From Sphaeramia orbicularis (Eukaryota > Chordata > Actinopteri > Kurtiformes > Apogonidae), in assembly GCF_902148855.1 (NCBI RefSeq), contig NC_043969.1:21711668-21775667 (forward strand): DNA of 64,000 bases. Reading direction: 5' to 3'. The notes beneath the pieces were generated by a model. The model saw nothing but the letters and a program-made list of their open reading frames with translations, did no database searches and had not been told where the DNA came from. Of the stretch, positions 39,201-52,386 are shown in pieces. The stretch's first letter is position 1; every line of letters begins with the position of its first letter. Both the position numbers and the translations under genes were made by a program.

Positions 39201-40784
39201 TGTTCTAGTCCTGAGTGCCCTGAATCTCCTTCTGGAGGTGATGGGGGAGAAGAGGGGGTGTCCAGGGTGTGAAGGGTTTGTGATGATTTTTCTGGCTTTC
39301 TGCTGGAGTCTGTTAGTGTAGAGGTCTCTGAGGGGGTTAATGTTGTCCCAGTCACCTGTTCTGCTGCTCTCACCATTCACTGCAGGTTCCTCCTGTCCTC
39401 TGCAGTACAGCAGCTGAACCACACTGTACAGCAGTAGGTCAGGAGGCTCTTGATGGTTAAACAGTAGAAGTTGGTTAACAAGGGTCAGGGTCGATGGTTT
39501 TGACGGAGCTTCCTGAGGAAGTAATGTCCCTCTTGTGCCTTCCCCATCTGGTGAGAGATGTTCGTGGACCAGGTGAAGTCAGCTGAAATGTGGACTCTGG
39601 CAAACTTAAAGCTCTCCACCCTCTTTACCTCCTCTCCATCAATGTAAAGGGGGGAGTGCTCAGTCTGTTTCAATTTCCTGAAGTCCATTACCATCTCCTT
39701 GGTTTTGGATGTGTTTGGGTCCAGGTAATTGTCGACACACCATCGCCAAAGATGCCGGACCTCCTCCCTGTAGGCTGACTCATCGTTGTCTTTAATCAGT
39801 CCCAAGATGGTGGTGTTGTCAGCAAACTTGACAATGGTGTTGTTGGTGTGGATGGGGGAACAGTCATGTGTAAATTATTTGTTTCAGTTTGTATCATTGC
39901 TACAGCACTGTAACAATTTCTGTAATAGAAAATACATTTGAAGACACTGAAGTTATTGCAACTTCCAACCAACCATTATTTTATTTAAATTTTGAAAACC
40001 TGTCCAAATTGTATTTACTTTGAAAGCCTAATATTCTGATGACTGAATTATTGCCTTTTAGTTTTTGTAGAGGAGCCTCAGAAACCATGTGATTATACAT
40101 ATGCATAAACCTCATGTTTTCATTAATGTTGTTAATCAGCTTTAGTAATCGGGTTTGATATGTTCTACACAAATAGGAGAATGACCCCACTAAGCTTCTG
40201 TTTTTTTTGTTTTTGTTTTTTTAGTACAAAGCTGGCTGTGTTGAGCAACAGCCTGCCCCAGAAGAAAGCACTTGCTCTCCCTTCCCTCACCAGCCAGCCC
40301 CATCAAGTGCTTGCTAGTGATCTGGTGCCATACTCGGATGTCCAACAGGTAATCATACACTGTAACTTATAACAGATAGGCTGGCCCCATCTCTCTAGCT
40401 TCTTCCAGTGCTGTTTTGTTCTTGTTGGTTTTATTTAGCTCTAGCGGGACACGCTTTTAGAAACAGTATGCAACACGTGTGTGTGTGTGTGTGATATTTC
40501 TGTGTGTGGGGTCACAGCCAAGTATGTACCTTTAAATAGACCTCAAAGATGTCAGATGCTTTTTGTTGTTACTCTTTTTGTCCACTAATAAAATGTTCTG
40601 TTGGTTGCACACAGCTGAGCAGTTTTTGTCTGTTTCATTTGTATTGCACACTCAACATAAGCTAATTATCCTCATGTTTCTTTGTTTGCAGGTGTCCAAG
40701 ATAGCAGCTTATGCTTACAGTGCAATCTCTCAAATCAAAGTGGATGCTAAAGAAGAACTGGTTGTCCAGTTTGCCATTCCTTGA
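36284..40784 (+). CDS. lamtor1: LAMTOR1 (p18), lysosomal Ragulator anchor
   Basis: Membrane anchor of the Ragulator complex, which docks Rag GTPases and mTORC1 on lysosomes. Five exons join in frame: 36284-36325, 37725-37879, 37994-38071, 40225-40348 and 40692-40784, giving 163 aa (human 161). The start [10 protein letters not shown] keeps Gly2 for myristoylation and Cys3/Cys4 for palmitoylation. Conserved blocks are [56 protein letters not shown] and [20 protein letters not shown], ending VVQFAIP. All splice sites are GT-AG. Intron 3 contains a Rex1-like LINE. The 3' UTR may run to AATAAA at 41660 or further; the downstream partner lrrc51 is convergent. Confidence 0.97.
36985..37171 (-). mobile_element. 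MITE-like repeat with CCTCCGCC inverted ends, copy B
   Basis: Reverse-oriented partner of 13255-13470, in lamtor1 intron 1. The ends GACCTCCGCCAGGA and CCTGGCGGAGGTA form an inverted pair. It contains a 17-base C run and the shared TTGTGCCAGTATCAACATTT block. Confidence 0.7.
38797..39865 (-). mobile_element. Rex1/CR1-type LINE fragment in lamtor1 intron 3
   Basis: The minus strand encodes part of a reverse transcriptase and its C-terminal region. [20 protein letters not shown] carries an altered FADD box (FADN), followed by [28 protein letters not shown] and FLRKLRQ. Further on, [20 protein letters not shown] appears in another frame. The 3' end reads GACAATAAAGGCCTATTCTA on the minus strand (about 38800-38822), a tail I associate with Rex1-type elements. 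Several frame changes break it and it lacks the 5' half. Confidence 0.75.
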
Positions 40785-43061
40785 CTCTTCAGCTCTGGCC
40801 TGCGTATTGTTCCTCCCATTTCGGTCTCTCTGCATCACTCCTGCATCCTCACCTTCCAGCCCACCCTCTCTAAAGCATCTTGGTCCTTGTGCTTCTTTGC
40901 TATGTCTCTACCTGCTACAAAAACAGAGACAATGTAGGGTTGCTACCACATTGCACCCTATGGCTGTCTTTTTTTAGTGTAATTAATTATGGGACAGTGA
41001 CAAAGAGTTGTCATGGATGATGGAAGATGGTCTTCAGTAGATGGGTGATCTCATTTTGACAACAAGGCCTCCACTGTATCAAATGCCTGGATTACAGCCT
41101 TTGCCATAATCACCTGTGGGGAAAAATCTTCCTTTATCAGCATCACGGGTGATCTATGTAATATTTTTACGGTTACCTTTTTTTCCTGCGCTGTTTCTGT
41201 GTCATTATTTCAGCTTTTACTCCCAGGCAAGTAAGGCTAGCCCCACATTTCTGACTGCTATTCAAGTGTGAAAGAATGCACTGTATATTCACCTGGGACA
41301 GAGCTGTAGGGATCTGGCAGAAGGCACTGGCTATTCTGGGGTTTGTACTTTGTAAGATGTCAAATGAAACAGGAGAAGTGTGTTTGTCATGAAGTAATAG
41401 AAATGATCACCACAGATATAAAAATAGCAGGTCACTATTTTAACCATTGAGCAGGAAAAAGAATTGTCTTTAACTTTGTTCTGTTGCTTTATGATGATGC
41501 TGTCCATTCCTCAATCATTCATTTCATAGTTTAAAAAAGGGGGTGGCTATTATCCTTTAAAGATAAGGTGTCTCAATCATTTGGGAAGTTACACTTTATA
41601 GTCGCTCATGATGTTCACAGGTCAGATTAGGGTATCAAACGTAGCCTCACATGTGTAACAATAAAGACCATGTGTCAGTACAATATCAAGACAAACCAAA
41701 CTTCACAAGTAAATTTCAGTGTTACAGACAAACAGACTAGGCAGGAAATATATAGTTCAATGTAATCTTTTACTCATGGTTTAGTTGTCCATGGCGACTG
41801 TTCTCTGGTGGGTGAGGATGCAAATAAATCAGGGGCTGATCAGTGGGTCAGCAAATGGCACTTGGAGCGAGAACAGGTGAAGCTTTCTCGGGGCACGTGT
41901 GCACACGTTTACAGACTGTAACATGTCCTCTGCAGTTTTCTAGCACTAAAGCATTGAGAAAGTAGGTCTTGAACTCAAATCCCAGAACTTTGCATATTTA
42001 ATAACAGTGAGGACAGACAAAAATGGTGGGTGTGTGCAGGCTGCAGGGACAGATAATGTGTATTCATGCCTTCTCTGTACAGAATTTTCTGATTGAATAT
42101 AAAAAACGATAAGATGATGGATTGTATGAAGTTCCTCTTTTTGTAGAGAGTTCATCAGTCAGGACTGGCTAAGATCTTGTGGTGACGCGTTTTTATGAAA
42201 ACACAAGAACAATTTTAAGGCCTGCGTTTGTTAGCTTTTAAACAAAGCTTTTCGCTGCAGATTGTAATATGATTAAGTTGTTGACATTAATCAGAAACTA
42301 ACCATTGTAGCAGTGTGGTGGAGCGTTAACAATCTATGTACCACAACAGAGAAAATGATCCCAGACCTTTTGTGATTATTTATTTGTGTTTTTAAATGTA
42401 TTTTTGCTCTTTGTCCGAGAGCATGAGGCTAGATGCAGGGAGCATGGTAAGCCACTCTTGAGTCTCTAAAGGGATGATCTGCAAGGCTGTGATTATTTCA
42501 ACCACGCATTTGATTTAAGCTTTTTGCAATGGGTTCTTGGCATTTTTTTTCTGTTTTGTTTGTTACTCAAATGTGTAATACTACCTGAAGTATGTTTGTA
42601 AGTTAGGCTAGTACCAAAAACTTAAGTTGAAGGTTTTTTATTTTATTTTTTTGGTTAATTCATTAAAGACTTTCAACATAAGCACTCCCTTGTTTTAATA
42701 AATTAATTTCCAGGGTGTAGCCCACCTTTTACTTGTTGGTAACTGGGAGACACTCCAGCACCCCTGTGACCCTCCAGAGGGTTAAGCAGTTTGGAAAATG
42801 AATGAATGACTTGCATAATCATGAAGTGTTAGGAGTTCTGTAATGACGTAGCGACAGTCTTACAGTATCAACCAAATACAGGTATTATTCTTAACATTGT
42901 AATTATTCCAAAACTTCATTTAGTGGCAATATTACAGACATATTGTTAGCAGATAAACATACAAAGACAAATGCATCAAATACTGCATAGAAGTAATGAA
43001 TCTAGATCAACATTTAAAGTGAAACCATAGTTTCAACGCTGCCATGGAGATAAGTCTTTCA
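40785..43061. other. Convergent 3' flanks of lamtor1 and lrrc51
   Basis: No further gene is seen. Plus-strand AATAAA at 41660-41665 is a plausible lamtor1 poly(A) signal, with ATTAAA near 42662 as a distal alternative. Minus-strand AATAAAATAAAA near 42627-42640 could end lrrc51. A non-LTR tail occupies 42709-42810. Confidence 0.5.
42709..42810 (+). mobile_element. SINE or LINE 3' tail fragment
   Basis: CCAGGGTGTAGCCCACC, CACTCCAGCACCCC, GTGACCCTCCAGAGGGTTAA and AAAATGAATGAATGA match, in order, the widespread fish retroposon tail that ends in a (GAAT)n or (GGAT)n array. It is only about 100 bp. A reversed piece of the same tail is at 8550-8582. Confidence 0.6.
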
Positions 43062-43710
43062 TCAGTGCAGAGTGTCCTTGCTGCTTCTGCTTCTGTTGCT
43101 GCTGTGATGCCAAACATTTGCCAAGACTCGCTCCTGGCGCGTTACTCCGCTGAAGTCCATCATTTTTAAATGGGGCAGAGCAGAAACCACATGATTCCTA
43201 AACATAGAAAAGCACACTTTTATGCATGTGTACATGGAAGGATATTCACGTTTGTCTGAATCTCAAATGAAAATACAGCGTAATTTTTCATCAGCGTAAA
43301 CATCATCACAGTATGTACATCCCTACTTTCTAGGCTCCGTATATAAACATTGTAACCAAATAGAATGCACCAATAATGCATTCAGAGAACAGTTTTATTT
43401 CGTGACCTCTCCAACGGTTAGTGTGTTTGTAACTGGTGTTGCTATGCAGACTAAAACATGTAATATGAACCTGATCTGCTTTTATGCACCTGTTACAAAT
43501 GTTAAGTGCCTGCATGCCTGCCAGGCATCTCTTTAATCCCTTGCTCTGCACCTCAGAAGTGTGTGTCGGTATGAGACCCTCTTGAATCTCTGTTTGTTTG
43601 GTCAGCTACCAGCAGCTGCAGCTCAGGTCAAATTCACCCCAGAATCACAAACCAGTGACCAAGAAATGTAAGTGTCTCACTGAAAATACACCAGTGGTTC
43701 AAGATGTACA

Positions 43711-43766
<56 letters not shown>

Positions 43767-45990
43767 GAAACTCTCTACCTGTACCCCTTGTTGGTTTCTA
43801 TGTCATTTCCATGTAGGGTGAGGGTATGTAGATGTGGCAGTGCTCCAAGCCTGTCCACTTCTGACAGAATAAAAATGCAGTTGCCGTGCAGGTACAACAC
43901 ACGCAATTCATGAAGCTCGCACAAAACCTGGGACACAAACATACACGTTTGCCAAAGAAGATAAAAAGTCAGAAGATTTTACATGCAGATAAATTCCCTC
44001 ATACACAGCCTGGACCCCAAAAAAAGTTCCCACCTAAATTTAACCAAACAAGTAGTAATGAGCCTTCCACTGGATAATTACTGCAGTGAATAAAATGTTT
44101 CTCCTGGCAAAAAAGTTATTTAACCTTAACCAATGCAGTGAGTATCTTCATGTTTCTTAAACATTAGACTGGGAACATGATGTTTGGACTGTCTTTCAAT
44201 GGAAAAAAGGACATGTGGTCTGATGAGATGTGTCCAGATTGTTCCAGAGTGATGGATGCATCAAGATGAGAGGAGAGGTAGATGAAATGATTACCCATCA
44301 TGCCTAGTGTCTCCAGTACAAGCCTAAGTGGGCAGTGTTATGATCTGGGGTTGCTTCAGTTGTTTGGGTCTAAGTGGCTAAAAAATTACAGAAATGCATG
44401 TTGTGACATTGCAAAAGCTTCAAAAATGTCATGGTAACTGGGTGCTGTAATCAAAGCAAAAAGTGGTATAAATAAAATATGGGAGTGTGGGAAGTTTTTC
44501 TGTCCAGGCTGTGTATATGTATTTATTACCATCAAAAAATATGAACATTAGCAGGAAGATGTTGCCTACAGAAGAGGATTAGGGCCACAGGCAAAAAAAA
44601 AAAAACTAAACAAAAAACTAAGGTCCAATATATATTTTTTTTGTTATTATTATGAGAAAAAAGTCAGAATTCTGAGATTAAAGCCAGAATTCTGAGAAAA
44701 AAGTCAGAATTCTAAGATTAAAGTCAGGATTCTAACTTTTTTTCTCAGAATAATAATAATAAAATATATTGGACCTTAATTTTTTTTTTTTTTTTTGCCA
44801 CTGGTCCTAATCCTCTTCCCTAGTTGCCACAGTTAATCACACGAAGAAAAACTATACTACTTACAGGCTGAATATGAAACATTTACACATACTTTTATGC
44901 TTGTGTGAACTGTTTTTGTGTTGAAGTCATTTGTGGTTGCCTGATGTTCGCATGCTGTTGCTGCTCTATAGGAGCAGAAGAGGCTTTGAAGAACCAAAGA
45001 CTGAGAACTGACAAGTCTCACCTTTTCATTTTTGATTTTCATGACACTCTACAGTTTTCTATATAGAAATTAGTCTTCAAGCTGTTATTGACATGGACAA
45101 CAAAATGATCAGGGATGGTGCACATTTTTAAGGTAGAAGTAAATGATTAATTGGTTTAGTTTCTTTACATATTCTGAATATTACACTTTTAACTGAAAAA
45201 ACTACTCCTTCTACATAACAGATTTGCTTTTATCTGTAAATGGGTCCAAAAGACAAAAAAACATAAATGAATCTTAAAAAGAGAAACTCACTTGGTCTAT
45301 GTGTGATATTTTGTTGAAGGAAAGATCCAACCAGGCAAGTTGTGAAGGCTGGGCCAGAAAGTGGCTGAGAGTCATCTGGAGGTCATTAAGGCCAGAAATA
45401 CTGTTATTACTGAGACGCAGGGAACGGCTTAGGTACTTTCCCTCAGCATTTCTTTTTACAGGGCGCAGTCCACAACTGGGTTCCTCTGCCAATGCATCTG
45501 AAATCACAAATAAAATAAATAGTTGTTTGCTTATTGTAGTTTTGTTTGATTAACTTCATTTAAATTTATACCTCCTGCACACTGCTTCAATTGTATCTAC
45601 ACTTAATGATAAATTTAATTATGAAAATGTAGAAGTCATCCGAAATAATAGTGAATGACTCAGATTAATGTTAGGATTAATAAATTAATATGCAGCATGC
45701 TGATATTGTGATGTTGTATCACTAGATTGTGTTAAAAAAAAACATACCTTTGGACAAGTTTATTGCTAATTATACATTGGTGTAATGTACAATTATTTGT
45801 GTAGAACAGATTCATTACAGTAAATGTCCTTTGCAGAGCTCATTTGGATAAATAAACAAATAATATTATACTACACGAACATACTGTAAAACCAAATAAT
45901 TAGCATAATAATATATATTTTGGACTGCAAAATGGTACCTGCCAACCTGTTGATGCATTTAAAAGATAAATCCACTGGAGCACCATCCAT
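43062..45990 (-). CDS. lrrc51: LRRC51, leucine-rich repeat protein
   Basis: Small LRR protein. In humans the LRRC51 locus also makes the LRTOMT fusion transcripts. Its molecular role is poorly known. Four coding exons join in frame: 45990-45939, 45497-45292, 43927-43779 and 43197-43062, giving 180 aa (human 192). Motifs that match human are EEPSCGLRPVKR, SLRLSNNSISGLNDL, LAWLDLSFNKISHID, LRVLYLHGN, LPHLHTLTLHGN and MMDFSGVTRQER. Exon 3 ends at a GTAGAG donor past HGNDIETNKGYR. The C-terminus (after NVW) is Ser/Arg-rich and diverged. Intron 2 carries a Tc1 remnant and a palindromic MITE. It is head to head with numa1. Confidence 0.93.
43710..43761. repeat. (TG)n microsatellite
   Basis: About 25 TG units, ending about 20 bp beyond the lrrc51 exon 3 donor. 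Confidence 0.95.
44002..44515. mobile_element. Tc1-type transposon, internally deleted
   Basis: Inverted ends (ACACAGCCTGGACCCCAAAA at left; ACACAGCCTGGACAGAAAAA when the right end is read inward) are flanked by TA. Inside, the plus strand keeps transposase shreds WSDE (near 44216) and SVMIWGCFS (near 44335), both hallmark Tc1 blocks. Stops and frame changes are frequent. At about 514 bp it has lost roughly two thirds of a normal Tc1 element. It lies in lrrc51 intron 2. Confidence 0.85.
44571..44818. mobile_element. Palindromic MITE with tandem AAAGTCAGAATTCT core
   Basis: GAAGAGGATTAGGGCCACAG at left is matched inverted by GGTCCTAATCCTCTTC at right. Inner arms AGGTCCAATATAT and ATATATTGGACCT are also inverted. 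Between them, an AAAGTCAGAATTCTGAGAT unit repeats about four times. The family is not identified. Confidence 0.7.
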
Positions 45991-47211
45991 ACTCTTATGA
46001 GTCACTCATCTGGGGAGAATAATGGCAACATGAAAAATAAGGAACACAAAAACAGCTCAAAAAGTAACTCTAAAACAGCTTTTAGTTGTATTATGAAAGC
46101 ATTTCATGAGGTTCACACTTGGAAACACATTCACAAACAACACCTCAGACAGGTTATTGTCATTCATACTACTTGGAATGACATTTCTCAACAGATCTTA
46201 GGCTTTGGGCCAGATTAGACATTTTGTCATAATTCACTGTTATGCACGAATACCATACCCACACTTTTCTACACACTAATGAATCATTAACCTAGGCCTA
46301 TATAAGTTGTTACTGTCCAAAACACACTTACCTGTAAAATTACACCACTTTTCATAGTCAACTTTAAAAGTGTTTCTCTACCTACAACAAATGGGTTACT
46401 AAGGAAATGGAACAGGTGCATTATGGGATTTGTAGGTGGCTGACTGGCCCACAACACAATGTAGAAGACTGGCAATAGAAAAACAGTAGATATTAGTAAA
46501 AAAAAAAAAAAAAAGAAAGAAAGAAAGAAAAAAAGAAAGAAAGAAAGAAAAAGAAAAGAAAGAAAGAAAAAAGTAAACACTGGTCATTTATGCGCGAAAA
46601 GGTGCATACACAGGCGCATATCTTAGTTTATGCTAGTGAGTTTTGCTTGCTGTGAGGTTGTAGTAGACGTCACACAACAGGACTGCAGGTTCAGGGCGTG
46701 GTTTTCGCTCCTGGTGATCCTCGTGCGCTTGTTCTTGTGTGAGTGTGTGTGGTGTTGAGCGTAAGGTAAAATCAGATTGACCTGTGTTTCCTCATCCTGT
46801 TACAAGGTTATATTTTTAAGTGTTAGTCTAGACTGGTGCTCAAACAATGAATAAATAAATAAATCTATAAATTAATCAATAAAATCAAGGCAGTGGTAGA
46901 TAAATATAAGGGTCGAGTTATGCTGGATTGCGAGAACTTTCCCCGTGCTATCTTGGAGTTAATATCGAGTGCATCCTTTTGCTTACTTCCGGCTTTACAG
47001 CCAATGACATTGGTGCATTTTTAGACGCTGTGACATGTGCAATCGGATTGGCTAGTTCAATCTTCAGCACCATATTTGAATTTTGTCTGAAATGTGTTGA
47101 GACTGTTATTTCTTAGCTGTGTTTCGATGTGGTCGGACGCTAGTGCTGTGTGTCTCTAGTGAAGGGTGATAAATCCATACAGAAAAAGGTGGACAACGTT
47201 TCTGGCTGAAG
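45991..47211. promoter_or_regulatory. Shared upstream region of lrrc51 and numa1
   Basis: Head-to-head spacing is about 1.5 kb between start codons. Near numa1 there is an ETS-like ACTTCCGG (46985-46992), then CCAAT (47001-47005) and an ATTGG. A probable untranslated numa1 exon ends at 47211 (CTGAAG then GTGAGT). A GAAA tetranucleotide array (46500-46573) lies between. Transcription starts are inferred. Confidence 0.45.
46500..46573. repeat. (GAAA)n tetranucleotide array
   Basis: Poly-A leading into about 14 imperfect GAAA units. Confidence 0.9.
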
Positions 47212-47518
47212 GTGAGTTATTTATTTTGGAAGCTTTTTCACATTGATGTAGGTTTGAAACTTTAACTAACTACTGCTAACTCCTGGTTGTGACTGTTTTC
47301 TGGGTAAACGTTCATACAAATCCGTTAATGCTACGTTAACATTGAGCAAGTAAGTTTGTAAGTAGCTAATCGATGGAAGGTTGGCAATTACAGCGAAAAG
47401 CGTCTTTAATCAGAATATCAGTACTTCTACCATTTAGGTGAAATTATTTTTGGTTGCTTGTTGGTTTATTATTTTACGGTTTGTTCGCTGTTTCAGGGTG
47501 CCATCCCTTTAAGTCACG

Positions 47519-50500
47519 ATGAGGGTCGCGATGAATGTGGGTGTCGAGGCTCTTCTCAGTTGGGTAGGTTGATGGAATTGTTCGTAGTTCAACTCTGTGA
47601 ATTGTATCACAATGTTGAATAAAATACCTACTTGTCAAACTATCTTTTAAGGTCAATAGCATTAAACAGACCAACAAAGAAGCAACACTAAAAGTCGAGG
47701 ATTTGCAGGATGGGGAAGTCTTACTTCAAGTTGTTTATATGCTGTAAGTATGAGTAACATGTCTGTCAGTGATTGTCCTGTGTAAACAAGACGGGACCAA
47801 TGACTGACTCGCTGACTGTTTACTGAGTGATCATGCATAAATGGCCATTTTAAGTGTTAAACTTTTTTTAAACTGTACTTTCCCCCTCTTGCCTAACCTT
47901 TGTCATCTCAGGAGAAAGCAACCTCATCTCTGTTCGAATAACTGCACTGAGGATCGTTTCAAGATCATTGCAGACTTTGTGGAAAGTGAGTTTCTCTCAC
48001 CTAATTATGTGCTTTTCGGCTAAAATTAGCTTAGAGGTCTTAGTTATGTCTTTGTGCATAAGAAATCAATATAAGTGAATCCCCAAAGGAACTTTGTGTT
48101 GGTAAATGCAAGTTATGCAAATTTACAGGATTTCAGTTCTGTTGCAACATGTTGATGGTCATATGAACTATGTTTTCAGGTCAAAAATGTCCAATTTCAT
48201 CACAATTAATGCTATATTTTCATGTCACAAATGGCCAAGTTATATTTTCACTGAATTTACCTGAAAAACAAATATTCTATTCTTTTAGATTCCCCAGTTT
48301 TTCTTACAAGATTATATACTACATATCACATGTTTATTTTTACAGGTTGCAATATGGAGTATTGTGCTGATCCATCCTGCTTATGAATACATACATTAAG
48401 AATGCCACACGTCACTTTTTAAATCAACAGTTTTCTAATAATAAGCTTTTTTTTTTTTTTTTTATAAAGAAATAACTATTCTATATTGTTATTTACTCCT
48501 TAGTATGATGATAAACTATACAATAAATAATTCTGATCCTAGTTTTTGCACAGGGATCATTTCTGGAAATGGTGACATGGCTGCTGAACATCAGTATGAT
48601 GGGATCCATAACAACCATGTCACATTGGTCCACTGCCACATTTTGTGTTTTTGTGTCAGCTGTTATTGTTTTAGATCCACAATACTAACATTTATGAATA
48701 AGAGGATAATTAGCAATAGTAAGTATATAAGTTTATTACTAATAAAGTACTGGTACTGACCAGATCATCATGGGTAATGTCACGTCTGTCCACTGTCACG
48801 TCTGTCCACCAGTTATTTATGCTCTTTCTAATGCTATTTTAAGAATTCTATTCTAATTTATTTTCTTCTATTCTGTGTTATTATTTTATATTCTATGCTA
48901 TATTCTGTTCTATACTGAATTTATTAATTTCAGTGCCCCCCCGCCAGGTGTTAGGGTTATTATACCATATTAACCCTAACCCTATTATACCACATTCAAA
49001 ATCCAATATTTCTGAAAATATAGCTTCTACTGTCAAATAATATCAGTAGTCTGTGCAAAAATGTATTAGCATTATTTCATCACAGTTCTATGTATTTCTT
49101 ACAACTTTTTTTTTTTTTTTTTTGTTTTGACAAAAATGGCCAGTCATTTGACCCCCTAAGTAAATTTTAGCCGTTTTCAACAAACAGTGTATAGCATTGA
49201 AAATTTCCTTTTAGTCTAAATGGAATGTGAATAAATGAATGTGAGCAGAGTGAATTTATGTAGTTGTGTAGTAACTCAGAGTAAATGGTTTTTGTACAAT
49301 CACAGCATTGTTTTCAAATCTTGTCAGAAATTTCAGATCTCCTGCATCTTTGGTCACACCCTGTAACACTGTTGGGCGGAGTCATAAGTGTGCAGCATTT
49401 CATTTGTAAACATATTAGGCAGATACGCAAGGTGACGAAGGGTGTACTGAACATACCCTGTGTTCTATTTTTATGTTGGTGCAACAGTGCAAAAGCAAAA
49501 TGACACTGGCTGCTGAGGTCCTTTTGAAGATAAATAATTGCTGACTCTTATTTTTATTTGTAGGGGACTGCAGATTTAGTGCAGTCAACGGCACTACATT
49601 ATCATGGGACAACATAAGAAATGGCATCAACCTAACAATAGAAATGTCAAAGGTATGGCAGAAAGATGTCAAATTAATGTTGAAAAGAAGCAGCCAAAAA
49701 ACTACTTACTTAATTCTGCATCTCCAGGTGCTCTTGTTGCTTGTGTACCATGACATGATGAATGACCGCTGTACACTAAATACCTTGGACTGTGAGGTGG
49801 AGGTAAATAGAGCCCCGTTTCTTCACTGTCAATCTGTGTTCTCGGTCCACTACCTCAAGATAACATTGGTTTATTAATCATGGATTTTACTACTCTTCTT
49901 TTTCTATCTACTAGCGAGAAATAGCAAATTTAACAGGTTCCTATGTGATGGAGAGTAATGGCTACGTCCATCTGAGCAGTGGACTTGATGCCTACTTGGC
50001 AAGAAGATGTAAGTCTGTAAATTGGTCTCATCATTTTAATCAATGACACCTTAAATTAGTATTTACAAATTTAACTTTAACAATTTTAACTGTTTTGAAT
50101 CATTTTTAACAAACAGGGATTTTTATGTTAGTATTGGGGAACACTCATCCAAAAGGTGCAAAATGGATTGTGGTGTTCCCCAAGGGTCAATTTTAGGTCC
50201 AACCCTTTTTAACCTTTATATGCTGCCTCTAGCACAGGTCATCAGGAGACATGGCATTAACTTTCATAGTTATGCTGATGACACTCAACTTTATGTTGCC
50301 GTGTCTCCAGATGACCTCAGCCCCATCAACACCCTTTTTGATTGCATTTTAGATATTAAGTCCTGGATGCCAGCAAACTTCCTCCAGCTCAACCAGGGCA
50401 AAACTGAGGTTTTAATTGTTGATCCTGAGGCTCAGAGGGAGAGGCTCAAAGCTAAGCTCCAAACCCATTCACTCTGCTCCTCTGAGAGGGTTAAAAGTCT

Positions 50501-52340
50501 GGGTGTTTTACTAGATTGTGAGCTTAGCTTTGAGCCACACATCAGGTCTGTCACCAAAACTGGTTTTTATCATTTAAAAAATATTGCCAGAGTACGACCA
50601 TTTCTCTCTCGAGCCAGTGCAGAGACTTTGATACATGCTTTTGTCACAAGTCGAATTGACTACTGTAACGCTCTCCTTTCTGGTCTTCCCAAGAAGACCA
50701 TTGCACCACTGCAGCTGCTCCAGAACTCTGCAGCCCGACTGCTGACGAGGACCAGAAAGAGAGAGCATATAACACCAGTGCTCAGGTCTCTGCACTGGCT
50801 CCCTGTGAGCTTCAGGATCAGTTTTAAAGTGCTTTTATTGGTTTTTAAAACTCTGAACGGTCTTAGCCCTATTTATTTATCTGATTTGCTTTTAACATAT
50901 GAGCCCTCTCGGACCCTCAGGTCCTCAGGTAGTAATCTCTTAACTGTTCCTAGAGTCCACACTAAGACTCATGGTGAGGCCTCATTCAGCTTTTATGGCC
51001 CCAAACTATGATACAGCCTACCTGAGGACCTGAGGTCCGCTGCGAGTGTTCATATTTTTAAAAGTAAACTTAAAACTTATCTTTTTAGGCTAGCTTTTAA
51101 TTAAACTCTTACTGTAAATTTTACTTTGCTTGCTCGTATTTTTATTTGCAACCGCAGGACTGTGGGGGGTTTTGTTGTGAAGCACTTTGTGCTACATGTA
51201 ACATGTATGAAAAGTGCTATAGAAATAAAGTTTGATTGATTGATTGAAATTAATTTTGGTTTCTGTAACTTCCATGTGTTTAGTTTGTTCCATAAAACCA
51301 CATCTCTCCATAATTTCAGACTTGCCTGTCTCCCATGAAATGTTTGAGAGGGGATCAACTACCTCTGCCTCGAGTGTTTCATCTGATTTCTCGTCAGATG
51401 AGCAGTCCCCTGTCTTCACACGTACACAGAAAGTCACATTTGTGGACATCCAAACTGTGGCATCTTCTTCAGCGAGGTATTGTTTACTTTGTAGGCTTTA
51501 CACCACCAAGTCTGATATTTTAACAGTTTGGTTATAGTCATTCTGTATGTCTGAATTGGTTTTGTTCCTGCCGCAGTTCTCCTTTGCAAGAAATAATGAA
51601 CACACCAAAATTTCAGTTGAGGAAGATGCAGCGACAAATGATCAAGGAGAGAGACTATAGAGATGGATTAGAGAGGGAGCTGGCCAGCAAGCTCACAATT
51701 ATTACTCAGAGAGGTAACTCACTTTACTGGTGTTGAAAATGTTTATAGAAATACATTCAACTTTGATTAATTGTCTTTTTTTTCCCAAATTTTTTTTTCA
51801 GAATCTCATATTAACCAGCTGCAGTATTGTTTGGATAAACTGAAAGAGGAGCAAACACAGCGGGAGCAGGTTGGGAGGGAACAAATCGATGAGCTTGAGA
51901 CCAAGAATAACATGTAAGTATTAACATTTAAGACATTAAGTTTTCGAGTTTTTTTTTTTTTTTTTTCTTCCACCAATGATCCCTTTCCATTTTAACCCTT
52001 AAACAGAAAAAAGAACTGAATAACATACTGTCTTAGAAGGTGTGTTGTCATTTTCCACTGTCACTGTGCTGTAACATGGCATGTTTCAAAGATTCCTTTG
52101 TACATCATCCTGTTTGTTGATGTATGTGACAGAAAATGTTGCGTTTCTCACAAGATCTTGTTGTGTCTTTGTTTTTAAGGTTACAATTACGTTTTAATGA
52201 ACTGTTGAAAGAAAATAAAGTCCTTAAGGGTGACACTTCACTTATGGAGCGCAAAGTGGATGAGCTGGCAGAAGAAAATGGTGTGCTGTCTTCACAGGTA
52301 AAAACGTTATTTCTACTTGTTTAAAATGTATTTCGTAGCC

Positions 52341-52386
<46 letters not shown>

